Below are positions 8,554 to 17,298 of a stretch of DNA of 64,000 nucleotides, piece by piece; the first letter of the stretch is position 1, and every line of letters begins with the position of its first letter. The stretch comes from an uncultured Lachnospiraceae bacterium. Lineage in GTDB: Bacteria; Bacillota; Clostridia; Lachnospirales; Lachnospiraceae. The notes below the pieces were generated by a model. The model saw nothing but the letters and a program-made list of their open reading frames with translations, was not told the origin of the DNA and did no database searches. The position numbers and the translations under genes are program-made. Location of the stretch: positions 62,001-126,000 of the forward strand of contig CANTEG010000005.1 of the NCBI GenBank assembly GCA_947652735.1, written 5' to 3'.

Positions 8554-9111
8554 CTATACTCTTGAAAGGTATTCGCCTGTTCTTGTATCAATCTTAATTG
8601 TATCACCCTGATTGACGAAAAGAGGTACGTTCAAGGTTGCACCTGTCTCTACAGTACATGGCTTTGTTGCACCTGTAGCAGTATCGCCCTTAACGCCAGG
8701 CTCACACTCAGTGATGAGAAGCTCAACGAATAAAGGTGGCTCGACTGCAAATACGTTACCGTTGTGTGAGTTGATTTTACACATTTCATTTTCCTTAACA
8801 AATTTAAGGGAATCGCCGATTACATCTGCATTTAAAGCAATCTGGTCGTATGTTTCAACATCCATGAAGTTGTAAAGCTCACCGTCAGAATATAAGTACT
8901 GCATATCTTTTCTGTCAATGTGTGCCTTAGGACATTTCTCTGTAGGACGGAAAGTTTTTTCAACTACACCGCCGTTCTTTATATTTTTAAGCTTTGTTCT
9001 TACGAAAGCTGCACCTTTACCTGGTTTTACGTGCTGAAATTCGATTATCTGATATACGTTACCCTCAAGCTCTATTGTAACGCCATTTCTAAAATCTCCT
9101 GCTGATATCAT
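8554..9111 (-). CDS. efp: Translation elongation factor P
   Basis: EF-P of the standard 185-residue length. It binds ribosomes stalled at polyproline stretches and promotes peptide bond formation. The N-terminal KOW-like domain carries the loop PGKGAAF, whose Lys (residue 32) is the usual modified residue, and the C-terminal OB domains end in [11 protein letters not shown], a typical EF-P tail. AAGGAGG precedes the ATG. It is divergent from spoIIIAA, a common arrangement in Clostridia, with 158 nt between them. Confidence 0.95.
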   Translation of the reverse strand: MISAGDFRNGVTIELEGNVYQIIEFQHVKPGKGAAFVRTKLKNIKNGGVVEKTFRPTEKCPKAHIDRKDMQYLYSDGELYNFMDVETYDQIALNADVIGDSLKFVKENEMCKINSHNGNVFAVEPPLFVELLITECEPGVKGDTATGATKPCTVETGATLNVPLFVNQGDTIKIDTRTGEYLSRV

Positions 9112-9181
9112 AATTATCCTCCTTAAAAATCACATATGCCTTATTTTATTATATATGGTGCCATTTTTCAACCATTTTTTC

Positions 9182-9250
9182 TGTCGACAAAAAAATATAA
9201 CAAATAAAGTTAAATATCATAATCATATTTTTACCTGTCGGGCATATAAA
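9182..9250 (+). promoter_or_regulatory. spoIIIA upstream region: palindromic 0A-like site and possible sigma-E promoter
   Basis: The palindrome TGTCGACA (9182-9189) matches the 0A box TGTCGAA at 6 of 7 positions on each strand. Further down, TCATATT (9223-9229), a 13-nt spacer and CATATAAA (9243-9250) resemble a sigma-E promoter, the factor known to transcribe spoIIIA in Bacillus. Both assignments are inference. Confidence 0.35.
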
Positions 9251-9269
9251 TACTATAAGGGGTGAAGCT

Positions 9270-10226
9270 TTGAAAAATACAATTTACAGATTATTATCCA
9301 CCGACATAAGATGTCTGCTTGATAATATAAGGCTTGACATGGAACATCTGGTGGAACTGAGACTGAGGATAAATGAACCTCTGATTCTGATGTTCTCCTT
9401 TGGGGAATATTTTTTGTCTGAGGACGGTGAAGTTACAGAAGATACGGATAAAGCGTATTGTGTATCAGGAAAGGATATAAGGGCTACCATAGATTTTGTG
9501 TCTGATTACTCACTTTATGCATATGAGGGGGATGTCAGACAGGGCTTTATCACTGTGCGTGGAGGGCACCGTGTCGGGTTGGCAGGTCAGGTTGTCTTAG
9601 ATAATGGGAGAGTGAAAAACGTGAAACATATTTCTTTTATTAATATCAGGGTGTCACATGAGATAAAGGGCTGTGCAAAGACAGTTCTGCCTTACATAAT
9701 CAAGGATGGGAGAGTATTGAAAACGCTCATCATATCTCCGCCGGGTGGTGGTAAAACCACGCTGCTTCGGGATGTTGTACGCTGTATATCAAACGGCAGC
9801 AGTTATTGTAAGGGGATGAATGTGGGTGTTGTTGATGAGCGTTCAGAGATAGGTGCATGTTACATGGGAGAGCCTCAAAATGATGTGGGAATCAGGACGG
9901 ATATTTTGGATGGGTGTCCAAAGGCAGAAGGAATGCTTATGCTTATCAGGTCCATGAATCCCAGAGTGATTGCAGTGGATGAAATAGGAAACAGGGAGGA
10001 TGTTGATGCCATTTCCTATGTCATTAACTGTGGGTGTGCAATCATAGCAACCATTCACGGAGAGTCGGTAGATGAGATACGGACGAGACCGACACTCAGA
10101 AAGCTGATAGATGAGAGGGTTTTTGACCGCTATATTGTGCTTGGAAACAGCATTGGAAGTGTTGAGAACATATTTGACGAGAGGGGTAATGAGCTATTTA
10201 TACATTCGCTGTGTATTGCAAACTGA
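9270..10226 (+). CDS. spoIIIAA: Stage III sporulation protein AA (ATPase)
   Basis: AAA-type secretion ATPase of the SpoIIIA-SpoIIQ channel that links mother cell and forespore after engulfment. Length 318 residues is normal. The Walker A motif SPPGGGKTT lies near residue 161, followed by the Walker B segment VIAVDEIG and TIHG. The TTG start follows AAGGGGTGAAGC. First gene of an eight-gene operon; its 3' end overlaps spoIIIAB by 16 nt, implying translational coupling. Confidence 0.95.
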   Translation: MKNTIYRLLSTDIRCLLDNIRLDMEHLVELRLRINEPLILMFSFGEYFLSEDGEVTEDTDKAYCVSGKDIRATIDFVSDYSLYAYEGDVRQGFITVRGGHRVGLAGQVVLDNGRVKNVKHISFINIRVSHEIKGCAKTVLPYIIKDGRVLKTLIISPPGGGKTTLLRDVVRCISNGSSYCKGMNVGVVDERSEIGACYMGEPQNDVGIRTDILDGCPKAEGMLMLIRSMNPRVIAVDEIGNREDVDAISYVINCGCAIIATIHGESVDEIRTRPTLRKLIDERVFDRYIVLGNSIGSVENIFDERGNELFIHSLCIAN

Positions 10227-10744
10227 CAGCCTGTATTCTCATTATATTATGCAGTGGGGCACTGGGGGTTGGCTATGCCCTGTCAATGAAAAAAAGGATA
10301 GACAATTTAAAGGAGCTTCAGAGAATCATGAATTATATGGCAGGTGAAATCACGTACCGCCATGCTGTTCTCGGTGAAGTCTTTTTAAATGCCGCTTCAA
10401 AATGCGAGCCACCATTTGATACGTGGCTTGCTGGTTTGGGGGACAAGCTTACATGCAGTGAACTGGAAATCATGCCTGAATCATTTGTAAGCATATGGAT
10501 AAAATCCCTTGATTATATACGGGAAAATACAAAATTTAAGGGAAATGACATACATATTATGGAGTCACTTGGACAGGCTCTTGGATATTTGGATATCAAT
10601 ACACAGCAGATGTCGTTAAAGCTGGAACAGGAAAATTTACAAAGCATAATAAGGCAGGCGGATATGGAGCTGGCAAACAAAATGAAGGTTTCCGTTGTTA
10701 TGGGTACGCTTGGAGGCATGATGATTGTCATTTTATTAATTTAG
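10211..10744 (+). CDS. spoIIIAB: Stage III sporulation protein AB
   Basis: A 177-residue membrane protein of the SpoIIIA complex. It has one N-terminal membrane segment, a helical middle and a short hydrophobic C-terminal segment (VVMGTLGGMMIVILLI), the typical SpoIIIAB layout related to GspF-type proteins. The GTG start lies inside the end of spoIIIAA. Confidence 0.92.
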   Translation: MYCKLTACILIILCSGALGVGYALSMKKRIDNLKELQRIMNYMAGEITYRHAVLGEVFLNAASKCEPPFDTWLAGLGDKLTCSELEIMPESFVSIWIKSLDYIRENTKFKGNDIHIMESLGQALGYLDINTQQMSLKLEQENLQSIIRQADMELANKMKVSVVMGTLGGMMIVILLI

Positions 10745-10779
10745 GAATAAAAGACGTTCCAAAAGGGAGGACAGGCAAT

Positions 10780-10974
10780 ATGACGATACAAATCATATTT
10801 AAGATAGGCGCCGTAGGAATAATCGTGTCTTTGTTAAATCAGGTGCTCAAGCATTCGGGCAGAGACGACCAGGCATATCTTGTAAGCCTTGCCGGACTGA
10901 TTATCGTACTCTCGTGGATTATACCATATGTTTATCAGCTCTTTTCGGACATTAACGGACTGTTTGATTTTTAA
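10780..10974 (+). CDS. spoIIIAC: Stage III sporulation protein AC
   Basis: A 64-residue hydrophobic protein with two membrane segments, the standard SpoIIIAC size and layout. It includes the family segment LNQVLKHSGRDDQAYL between the helices. A GGGAGG ribosome site precedes the ATG. It lies between spoIIIAB and spoIIIAD in the usual order and is a membrane component of the forespore channel. Confidence 0.93.
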   Translation: MTIQIIFKIGAVGIIVSLLNQVLKHSGRDDQAYLVSLAGLIIVLSWIIPYVYQLFSDINGLFDF

Positions 10975-10988
10975 ATGGGGTGTATTAT

Positions 10989-11369
10989 ATGAATCTTGGT
11001 TCTATTATGGCACTTGTTATTATAGCGGTTATTCTTTCACTCAGCCTTAAAACGAGAAATCCTGAAATAAGCAGTGTTGTGTCACTGGCAATATGTGTTG
11101 CAATCATTGCTCTTAGCATAGGCAGGATAGGTCTTATTGTGGATACCTTAAAGCAGCTTGCATCACACATAAAGGTTGAATATGCTTACCTTGTCATTTT
11201 GCTTAAGCTGGTGGGGATTGCCTACATATGTGAATTTGCATCAGGAATAAGCAAGGATGCAGGATATGGTGCGGTGTCCTCACAAATTGAGCTGCTTGGC
11301 AAGCTTACAATGCTTATGGTGGCACTTCCGGTTTTGATACAGGTTATTGAGACAATACTTGCTTTGTAG
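10989..11369 (+). CDS. spoIIIAD: Stage III sporulation protein AD
   Basis: A 126-residue protein with several membrane helices, matching SpoIIIAD in size and position. The segment VKLVGIAYICEFASGISKDAGY-like (here LLKLVGIAYICEFASG) is characteristic. The ATG at 10989 was preferred to an upstream TTG-type extension because GGGGTG sits just before it. Confidence 0.93.
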   Translation: MNLGSIMALVIIAVILSLSLKTRNPEISSVVSLAICVAIIALSIGRIGLIVDTLKQLASHIKVEYAYLVILLKLVGIAYICEFASGISKDAGYGAVSSQIELLGKLTMLMVALPVLIQVIETILAL

Positions 11370-11408
11370 ATTGGTAAGGGGTTGACGTTTAAGTAGGAGG
11401 GAAAAGGT

Positions 11409-12617
11409 ATGTGTGGTTGTAAGGGAAAGGGTTTGGCTGTTCTTATCCTTGTAATTGCATGTGTCCTTTGCTTTGGGGGAAAATGCTATGCAGCACAGGA
11501 GGAAGAAGTACAGGAAAATGGTGGGAACAGTACGGAAGACTATAGTCAGTATCATTATGACATCCCTGATGAGACATACAACGACATTTATAATTCGATT
11601 AATTTGTACAAGGCGGACAACCTGTTAAAGCAGACAGGCATAAATAACGTAAGCCTTACAGATATATTTACCGGAATAAAAAACGGTGACACGACATATG
11701 TCAGACAGTGTATTTTCCAGATAATCAGGAACATTACCATAGAGGACATACTTCTGAATAAAGAATTTCTTTTACAGCTAATTATAATTGCGTTGCTTGG
11801 CTCAATATTTGTCAGGCTTGCAGGTACATTTGGAAACGGCTTTGTGGGAGAGCAGGGCTTTTATGTTACCTATCTTATGATTACATCCCTTTTACTCTCA
11901 TCATTTCTTACAAGTCTTGATACGGTCAGCAATGCAATTGACCATATTATTGATTTAGTCAGTATTATAGTACCCGTATATGCATTGTCAATGAATTTTA
12001 TAGGCAGCAATGCAACGTCAGTGGGCATGTATGAGCTTATTATGCTGGGAATATGGATTGTCCAGGTTGTTATTGCAGGAGTGGTACTGCCGCTTATTAA
12101 GTTTTATGTGATTGTTGCACTTGTAAATAATATTAATAAGGAAGACAGTTTTTCAAAGCTGTGTAAGCTGATACGCAACATTGTAGGATGGCTGCTTAAG
12201 ACAATCATAGTATTTATTGCGGGGCTGAGCCTGATTAAAAGTCTTCTGGAACCTCAGATGGACATACTTGGGAAACACAGCCTCGGCAGGTTTATTTCCG
12301 CAATTCCGGGTGGCGGTATGGGAGCGGTAATTACGGGAACATTTCTAAAAGCAGGAATGGTAATTAAAAACAGTGTGGGTGTTGCGGGAATTGTGATTAT
12401 CGGAATTGTCACACTGACGCCTGTCATCAAAACATTTCTTGTGATGTTTATGATTCGGATTACAGCGGCTATGCTCCAGCCCATAGGCGAAAAACGTTAT
12501 GTGGACGGTATTGAATCGCTGGCACAGGGGATGTCACTTTTGCTCCAGGCAATTGGAAGCTCAGCGGCACTTTTTATGCTGACAATCGCCATCATGGCAT
12601 TTGCAAGTAACGGATAG
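11409..12617 (+). CDS. spoIIIAE: Stage III sporulation protein AE
   Basis: The large polytopic membrane protein of the SpoIIIA complex, 402 residues. An N-terminal signal-type hydrophobic stretch (about 9-28) is followed by a polar region of about 90 residues and then six or more membrane helices; the glycine-rich IPGGGMGAVITGTFLKAG segment near residue 300 is typical. AGGAGGG lies upstream of the ATG. Confidence 0.94.
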   Translation: MCGCKGKGLAVLILVIACVLCFGGKCYAAQEEEVQENGGNSTEDYSQYHYDIPDETYNDIYNSINLYKADNLLKQTGINNVSLTDIFTGIKNGDTTYVRQCIFQIIRNITIEDILLNKEFLLQLIIIALLGSIFVRLAGTFGNGFVGEQGFYVTYLMITSLLLSSFLTSLDTVSNAIDHIIDLVSIIVPVYALSMNFIGSNATSVGMYELIMLGIWIVQVVIAGVVLPLIKFYVIVALVNNINKEDSFSKLCKLIRNIVGWLLKTIIVFIAGLSLIKSLLEPQMDILGKHSLGRFISAIPGGGMGAVITGTFLKAGMVIKNSVGVAGIVIIGIVTLTPVIKTFLVMFMIRITAAMLQPIGEKRYVDGIESLAQGMSLLLQAIGSSAALFMLTIAIMAFASNG

Positions 12618-12627
12618 GAGGTTTTCA

Positions 12628-13101
12628 ATGCTATATGGATGGATGAAAAGTCTGATTATATACCTTATTATTTCAGGCATGGTTTTAAATCTGACACCAT
12701 CGGGTAACTACAAGAAATATATATCCTTTTTTACGGGACTTCTTGTGGTTATCATACTGGCAAAACCGCTCACCATGATTTTTAAGTTCAGTGTCGGTGA
12801 TTTGGAAAAAATAACGTATGGCATGGAGCGGTATTTTGAAAATAACAAAATACTTTCGGACAGCGACGATATGTACGATTATTATGACATGGGAGTAAGG
12901 GATTCCATCAGGGTGTCAGTGGAGGAGCTTGGATATCAGGTTTTGGATGTAAGCATTACGACAGATGAGAATAAAAATATACTGGGTGTTAGAATCATTT
13001 TAAATGAAAGCAGTAATAATGTGGATGAAGATGAAATAAAAAATCGCTTAATTGAAGTCTATTATTTGAAAAAGGATAGTATAAATATAGTAAAACGGTG
13101 A
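12628..13101 (+). CDS. spoIIIAF: Stage III sporulation protein AF
   Basis: A 157-residue protein with two N-terminal membrane segments (about 5-25 and 32-52) and a soluble C-terminal domain of ring-building type. The start at 12628 follows AGGAGG at ideal spacing; an upstream in-frame extension overlaps spoIIIAE and lacks a site. Part of the mother-cell membrane ring. Confidence 0.92.
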   Translation: MLYGWMKSLIIYLIISGMVLNLTPSGNYKKYISFFTGLLVVIILAKPLTMIFKFSVGDLEKITYGMERYFENNKILSDSDDMYDYYDMGVRDSIRVSVEELGYQVLDVSITTDENKNILGVRIILNESSNNVDEDEIKNRLIEVYYLKKDSINIVKR

Positions 13102-13106
13102 TGTAA

Positions 13107-13526
13107 ATGGGGATTGATTTTAAAAAATTAAAAGGTCTTAAGGCAGATAAGTTTATAACAATTATTCTTCTGGGCATATTGGTACTCGTTGTTCTTGCAC
13201 CTACAAAAAATGCAACGGTAGACAAAACAAACGTCACCGATGAAACGGAGAAGGAAAGCAGTCAGGTTTCCGAGTATTATGAAAGTAAGCTGGATGCCAT
13301 ATTGGAAAAGTCCTACGGCGCGGGCACCATGGAGGTAATGGTACATTTGTCCGAGGAGGAGGGCTCTGGCGGATTATATGGCCAGTCAGGGAATAAGGTT
13401 GTTGTAGACGGGGTACTTATTGTGGCCGATGTGAAAAATGAAACGGCTGTGTCTGATATTACATATGCCGTATCGGCTCTTTTCGGTTTGCCGACACACA
13501 AGGTGGCGGTGATGATTAAAAAATAG
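13107..13526 (+). CDS. spoIIIAG: Stage III sporulation protein AG, short form
   Basis: Ring-forming component of the SpoIIIA-SpoIIQ channel: one N-terminal membrane helix (about 17-33), a linker, then a ring-building domain ending in SALFGLPTHKVAVMIKK, a classic SpoIIIAG tail. At 139 residues it is far shorter than the ~229-residue Bacillus protein; the stretch between the first ring-domain strand and VVVDGVLIVADV is only about 20 residues, so the beta-triangle insertion appears absent. It lies 5 nt after spoIIIAF. Confidence 0.9.
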   Translation: MGIDFKKLKGLKADKFITIILLGILVLVVLAPTKNATVDKTNVTDETEKESSQVSEYYESKLDAILEKSYGAGTMEVMVHLSEEEGSGGLYGQSGNKVVVDGVLIVADVKNETAVSDITYAVSALFGLPTHKVAVMIKK

Positions 13527-13534
13527 GAGGTTGT

Positions 13535-14149
13535 ATGAAGAAGCATATTAAAAAAAATCAAATAATTATTGCCGCCCTTACGCTGTTGCTTGGAGTGGCA
13601 GGATACATTAACTTTTCGGGGAATACGCTGGATCTTGCAAATGATGCGGGAGATAAGGAAAAGACGGAGTCAGCATTTGCGGAAACCCAGTTGGACGGTG
13701 AGATAACAACATATGATATGGAAGCAGGAGAAAATATTGAGTTAAACTCCGATGAGGATGACATAGGAGAGGCGGTATTTACTTCAGCAGACACGGCTTC
13801 CAACAGCCTTGTGAATTCCAAGCTGAATAGGGAACAGGTAAGGTCAAAGGCAAAGGAGTACTATCTGGATATTATAAATAATGATGGTATGGATGAGGCA
13901 GCAGTTGCTTCCGCAACAGACGCATACGTCAAACTCACGGAGGATATGGAAAAGGAAGCAGAGGCTGAAACACTGCTTGATGTAAACGGATTTAAAAATT
14001 CGATTGTATCCATATCGGAGGGCAGTGTTGATGTAATCGTATGTACTGCTGCACTGACGGATACCGACAAGGCAAGAATCGAGGATATATTAGTGAGAAA
14101 AACAGGCTGTCAGGTCAGTGAAATAATAATTACGACAGTCAGTGAGTAA
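13535..14149 (+). CDS. spoIIIAH: Stage III sporulation protein AH
   Basis: A 204-residue SpoIIIAH: short basic N-terminus, one membrane helix (about 8-26), an acidic low-complexity linker and a C-terminal YscJ/FliF-like domain, here ending VRKTGCQVSEIIITTVSE. SpoIIIAH pairs with forespore SpoIIQ to bridge the two membranes. Last gene of the operon; no spoIIQ is in this window. AGGAGG precedes the ATG. Confidence 0.93.
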   Translation: MKKHIKKNQIIIAALTLLLGVAGYINFSGNTLDLANDAGDKEKTESAFAETQLDGEITTYDMEAGENIELNSDEDDIGEAVFTSADTASNSLVNSKLNREQVRSKAKEYYLDIINNDGMDEAAVASATDAYVKLTEDMEKEAEAETLLDVNGFKNSIVSISEGSVDVIVCTAALTDTDKARIEDILVRKTGCQVSEIIITTVSE

Positions 14150-14173
14150 TGATTTAATAAAAATCCCTAAGTG

Positions 14174-14202
14174 TTGCATTATCACAAAATATTGGGTATA
14201 AT
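14174..14202 (+). promoter_or_regulatory. Sigma-A type promoter of the asp23-nusB operon
   Basis: TTGCAT (14174-14179), a 17-nt spacer and a perfect TATAAT (14197-14202), 34 nt upstream of the asp23 GTG start. Confidence 0.8.
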
Positions 14203-14236
14203 TACACCATATATTTTATGAATGGAGGCATGCTTT

Positions 14237-14611
14237 GTGGGAGAAATAGCAGATGGAATTGTAGAGGAGACAGAAAACAAAATAGGTAAAATAAGTATTG
14301 CTGACGACGTTGTTGCTTCTATTGCAGGAATCGCAGCTATTGAGGTTAAAGGCGTATCAAAGCTTACAGGAAATATTTCAAACGAGCTTGTTGCAAAGCT
14401 TGGAAAGAAAAATTTGTCAAAGGGCGTCAAGGTTGACATAGCAGACGGAAGCGTTACCGTTGATTTATCTTTAGAGCTTGAATATGGAAACAGTATTAAA
14501 AAGGTATCAGAGGAAGTCCAGGTTAAGGTGAAACAGGCTATAGAAAACATGACGGGTCTTAAGGTTCGCATGGTGAATGTAGTGATATCAGGTATTAAGC
14601 TGGAAAAATAA
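14237..14611 (+). CDS. Asp23/Gls24 family envelope stress protein
   Basis: A 124-residue Asp23/Gls24 (DUF322) protein, often called YqhY in the Firmicute nusB cluster. Typical motifs are ISIADDVVASIAGIAAIEVKGV at the N-terminus (written here as overlapping segments) and VQVKVKQAIENMTGLKV at the C-terminus. The GTG start at 14237 lies 8 nt after GGAGG and fits better than an ATG inside that site. YqhY is linked to control of acetyl-CoA carboxylase in Bacillus; the role here is inferred only by family. It leads the housekeeping operon. Confidence 0.85.
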   Translation: MGEIADGIVEETENKIGKISIADDVVASIAGIAAIEVKGVSKLTGNISNELVAKLGKKNLSKGVKVDIADGSVTVDLSLELEYGNSIKKVSEEVQVKVKQAIENMTGLKVRMVNVVISGIKLEK

Positions 14612-14627
14612 TAGAAGTAGGTAACAT

Positions 14628-15032
14628 ATGACTAGGAGAGAACAAAGGAACAATATATTTCGTATTTTATTTAAGGTCGAGTTTAATTCCATTGATGAGA
14701 TGGATGAGCAGATTGGTTATTCAATGGACTCACTTACCGGAATTAATGACAGTGACAGGGCGTATATTGTTGACAAAACAAAAAAAATAATTGAAATAAT
14801 AACCGATTTAGATGACATTATATCATCTGTCTCATCAGGATGGAATATTGACAGAATAGGAAAGGCGGAGCTTACAATACTGCGGCTTGGAATTTACGAA
14901 ATGAAATACGATGAGGAAGTACCGTATAAGGTAGCAATCAACGAGGCAGTTGAGCTTGCAAAGAAGTATTGCAGTGAAGATGCAAAAAGCTTTGTAAATG
15001 CACTGCTTGCAAAGGTGGAAAAACAGGCTTGA
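14628..15032 (+). CDS. nusB: Transcription antitermination protein NusB
   Basis: All-helical RNA-binding protein of 134 residues that pairs with NusE (S10) on boxA RNA in rRNA antitermination. Signature segments are TRREQRNNIFRILFKVEF at the start and VPYKVAINEAVELAKKYC with SFVNALLAKV at the end. Its stop codon overlaps the TTG start of xseA, indicating coupled translation. Confidence 0.95.
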   Translation: MTRREQRNNIFRILFKVEFNSIDEMDEQIGYSMDSLTGINDSDRAYIVDKTKKIIEIITDLDDIISSVSSGWNIDRIGKAELTILRLGIYEMKYDEEVPYKVAINEAVELAKKYCSEDAKSFVNALLAKVEKQA

Positions 15033-16216
15033 AGATATTTAGTGTCGGACAGGTAAACAATTATATAAAAAATATAATAACCCAGGACTATATGCTGAAG
15101 AATATCTCAATCAAAGGTGAGATTTCAAATTGTAAGTATCATAGCCTGGGGCACATTTATTTTTCCCTGAAGGATGAAACAGGCTCTTTACCTGCGGTTA
15201 TGTTTAAGCAGCATGCAGCAGCAGGGCTTGGGTTTAAGCTTGAGGATGGACAGGCAGTAGTCGTGTCGGGAAGTATGGGTGTGTATGAGCGTGATGGGAA
15301 GTACCAGTTATATGCAAATAAAATAACCCTTGACGGTGTGGGAAGACTTTACGAGGAGTTTGAACGGCTCAAAATGAAGCTGAATGAGGAAGGGTTGTTT
15401 GACTGTGACTTAAAAAAGCCGATTCCCAAATATCCGAAAAAGGTTGGTATCGTTACAGCAAAAACAGGAGCAGCCATACAGGATATTATGAACATAGCAA
15501 GGAGAAGAAATCCTTATGTGCAGCTTATATTATGTCCTGCAAAGGTTCAGGGTGAGGGTGCCGCAGATACCATTGTATCAGGCATAAAAAGACTGGATGA
15601 AATGGGACTTGACACCATCATAATCGGCAGAGGTGGTGGTTCTATAGAGGATTTGTGGCCGTTTAATGAGGAAAAGGTGGTACGTGCCATATATGCGGCA
15701 AAAACGCCTATCATATCGGGAACAGGACATGAGGTTGACATAACATTAGCTGATTATGCGGCTGACTTAAGGGCACCTACCCCGTCAGCAGCATGTGAAT
15801 TGGCGGTTCCTGATGTTATGACGGCTGTAAATGAGCTTAAGAAGCTGGAACAGAGTATACAGGCATATATGGAGAACCGGGTAAGTATTGCACAGTATAA
15901 GCTTGAGGCATTGTTTATACGGCTTGCAGCATTAAACCCTACGGCAAAGCTGGAACAGCAAAGCCAGTATTTGGCTGATTTATACGATAAAATGAAACTT
16001 GCAATGGACAGGAGGCTAAGTGATAAAAAACATTTACTTGATGTGTATACGGCAAGGCTCAACGGACTTTCTCCCACGGCAAAGCTTGTTGGCGGCTTTG
16101 GATATATTGAGAGTGATGGCAATGCCGTATTAAGTGTGGAACATGTAAGTGTGGGACAAGGTCTTACAATAACCCTGCATGACGGTACAATCAATGCAAG
16201 GGTTGTGGAAAAATAA
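15029..16216 (+). CDS. xseA: Exodeoxyribonuclease VII large subunit
   Basis: XseA, 395 residues, with an N-terminal OB-fold (FSVGQVNNYIKNII), the catalytic domain motif VGIVTAKTGAAIQDI and IIGRGGGSIEDLWPFNEE, and a helical C-terminal half with the repeated LNPTAKLEQQ / LSPTAKLVGG segments. With XseB it degrades single-stranded DNA. The TTG start overlaps the nusB stop. Confidence 0.95.
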   Translation: MKIFSVGQVNNYIKNIITQDYMLKNISIKGEISNCKYHSLGHIYFSLKDETGSLPAVMFKQHAAAGLGFKLEDGQAVVVSGSMGVYERDGKYQLYANKITLDGVGRLYEEFERLKMKLNEEGLFDCDLKKPIPKYPKKVGIVTAKTGAAIQDIMNIARRRNPYVQLILCPAKVQGEGAADTIVSGIKRLDEMGLDTIIIGRGGGSIEDLWPFNEEKVVRAIYAAKTPIISGTGHEVDITLADYAADLRAPTPSAACELAVPDVMTAVNELKKLEQSIQAYMENRVSIAQYKLEALFIRLAALNPTAKLEQQSQYLADLYDKMKLAMDRRLSDKKHLLDVYTARLNGLSPTAKLVGGFGYIESDGNAVLSVEHVSVGQGLTITLHDGTINARVVEK

Positions 16217-16229
16217 TCGGGAGAAAATT

Positions 16230-16421
16230 ATGGGTGAAGAAAAGTTTGTAATAGAAGATGCATTTGAAAGACTGGCGGAGATTAACAAAAGTCTTGAGTC
16301 TGGCGAGACAAGTCTTAAGGATGCCCTTTCACTGTATGGTGAGGGCGTTAAGCTTGTGGCGGCATGCAGGGAAAATCTTGAGGGTGTAGAAAAGGAGATA
16401 CAGGTTTTAAATGAAATATAG
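16230..16421 (+). CDS. xseB: Exodeoxyribonuclease VII small subunit
   Basis: A 63-residue helical protein, the normal XseB size, with FEDAFERLAEI-type N-terminus and the motif LEDALSLYGEGVKL (here LKDALSLYGEG). The start at 16230 follows GGGAGA; longer in-frame versions overlap xseA without a ribosome site. Its end overlaps ispA by 11 nt. Confidence 0.93.
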   Translation: MGEEKFVIEDAFERLAEINKSLESGETSLKDALSLYGEGVKLVAACRENLEGVEKEIQVLNEI

Positions 16422-17298
16422 TGCGAAGGATATGGAGGATATTATTTATCAATATCTTCCGAAATGTGAGGGGTATCAGAAAGACGTAATAGCAGCGATG
16501 AATTATGCCTTTATGGCAGGGGGAAAAAGATTAAGACCCTTTATGATGAAGCTTTGCCATGATATGTTTTGTAACGATGATGATGATAAGGCACTGGAAG
16601 TATTTATGGCTGCCATTGAAATGATTCACACATATTCACTGATACATGATGACCTGCCTGCATTGGATAATGATTTGATGAGAAGAGGAAAGCCTACGGT
16701 TCATGTTGAATTCGGAGAGGATATTGCAATACTGGCAGGTGACGGGCTGCTGAATCTTGCCTATGAAACTGCGGCAGAGGCATTTATCAAAAGACCTGCG
16801 GATACGGCCGTTGAGCAGGCATATATGTATCTTGCAAAAAAACCTGGCATCTATGGTATGATAGGCGGGCAAACCTTAGATGTTGTTATGTCGGGAAAGA
16901 CGCTTGACAAGGAGCAGCTTAACTATATTTATGAGAATAAAACGTCGGCACTGATTGAGTGTGCAATGGCGATTGGTGCAACCTTAGGGGGTGCTGATGA
17001 AAAAACGGTACAAAAGCTTGAGGAGGCAGGGCGTGCTGTGGGATTGGCGTTTCAGGTGCAGGATGACATACTGGACATCACAGGTGATGAGGCAAAGCTT
17101 GGGAAGCCTGTACTTAGCGACGAAAAAAATAATAAAACAACCTATGTATCAATTTACGGCATGGAGCATGCGGCTGCATATGTAAAGGATATGTCAGAAC
17201 GGGCGGAATGTATCATTCGTGAGCTTACGGTGACAAACGAAGATGCAAGGACTGAGCTGGTTAAACTGGTGAATATGTTGATTAACAGGGACAAATAA
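16411..17298 (+). CDS. ispA: Farnesyl diphosphate synthase (short-chain polyprenyl synthetase)
   Basis: A 295-residue trans-prenyltransferase that condenses IPP with DMAPP/GPP to farnesyl diphosphate. The two aspartate-rich motifs are present: DDLPALDND near residue 76 and DDILD near residue 218; the GGKRLRP substrate motif is near residue 32. It supplies precursors for undecaprenyl phosphate and quinones, and sits directly before dxs with no gap. Confidence 0.94.
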   Translation: MKYSAKDMEDIIYQYLPKCEGYQKDVIAAMNYAFMAGGKRLRPFMMKLCHDMFCNDDDDKALEVFMAAIEMIHTYSLIHDDLPALDNDLMRRGKPTVHVEFGEDIAILAGDGLLNLAYETAAEAFIKRPADTAVEQAYMYLAKKPGIYGMIGGQTLDVVMSGKTLDKEQLNYIYENKTSALIECAMAIGATLGGADEKTVQKLEEAGRAVGLAFQVQDDILDITGDEAKLGKPVLSDEKNNKTTYVSIYGMEHAAAYVKDMSERAECIIRELTVTNEDARTELVKLVNMLINRDK

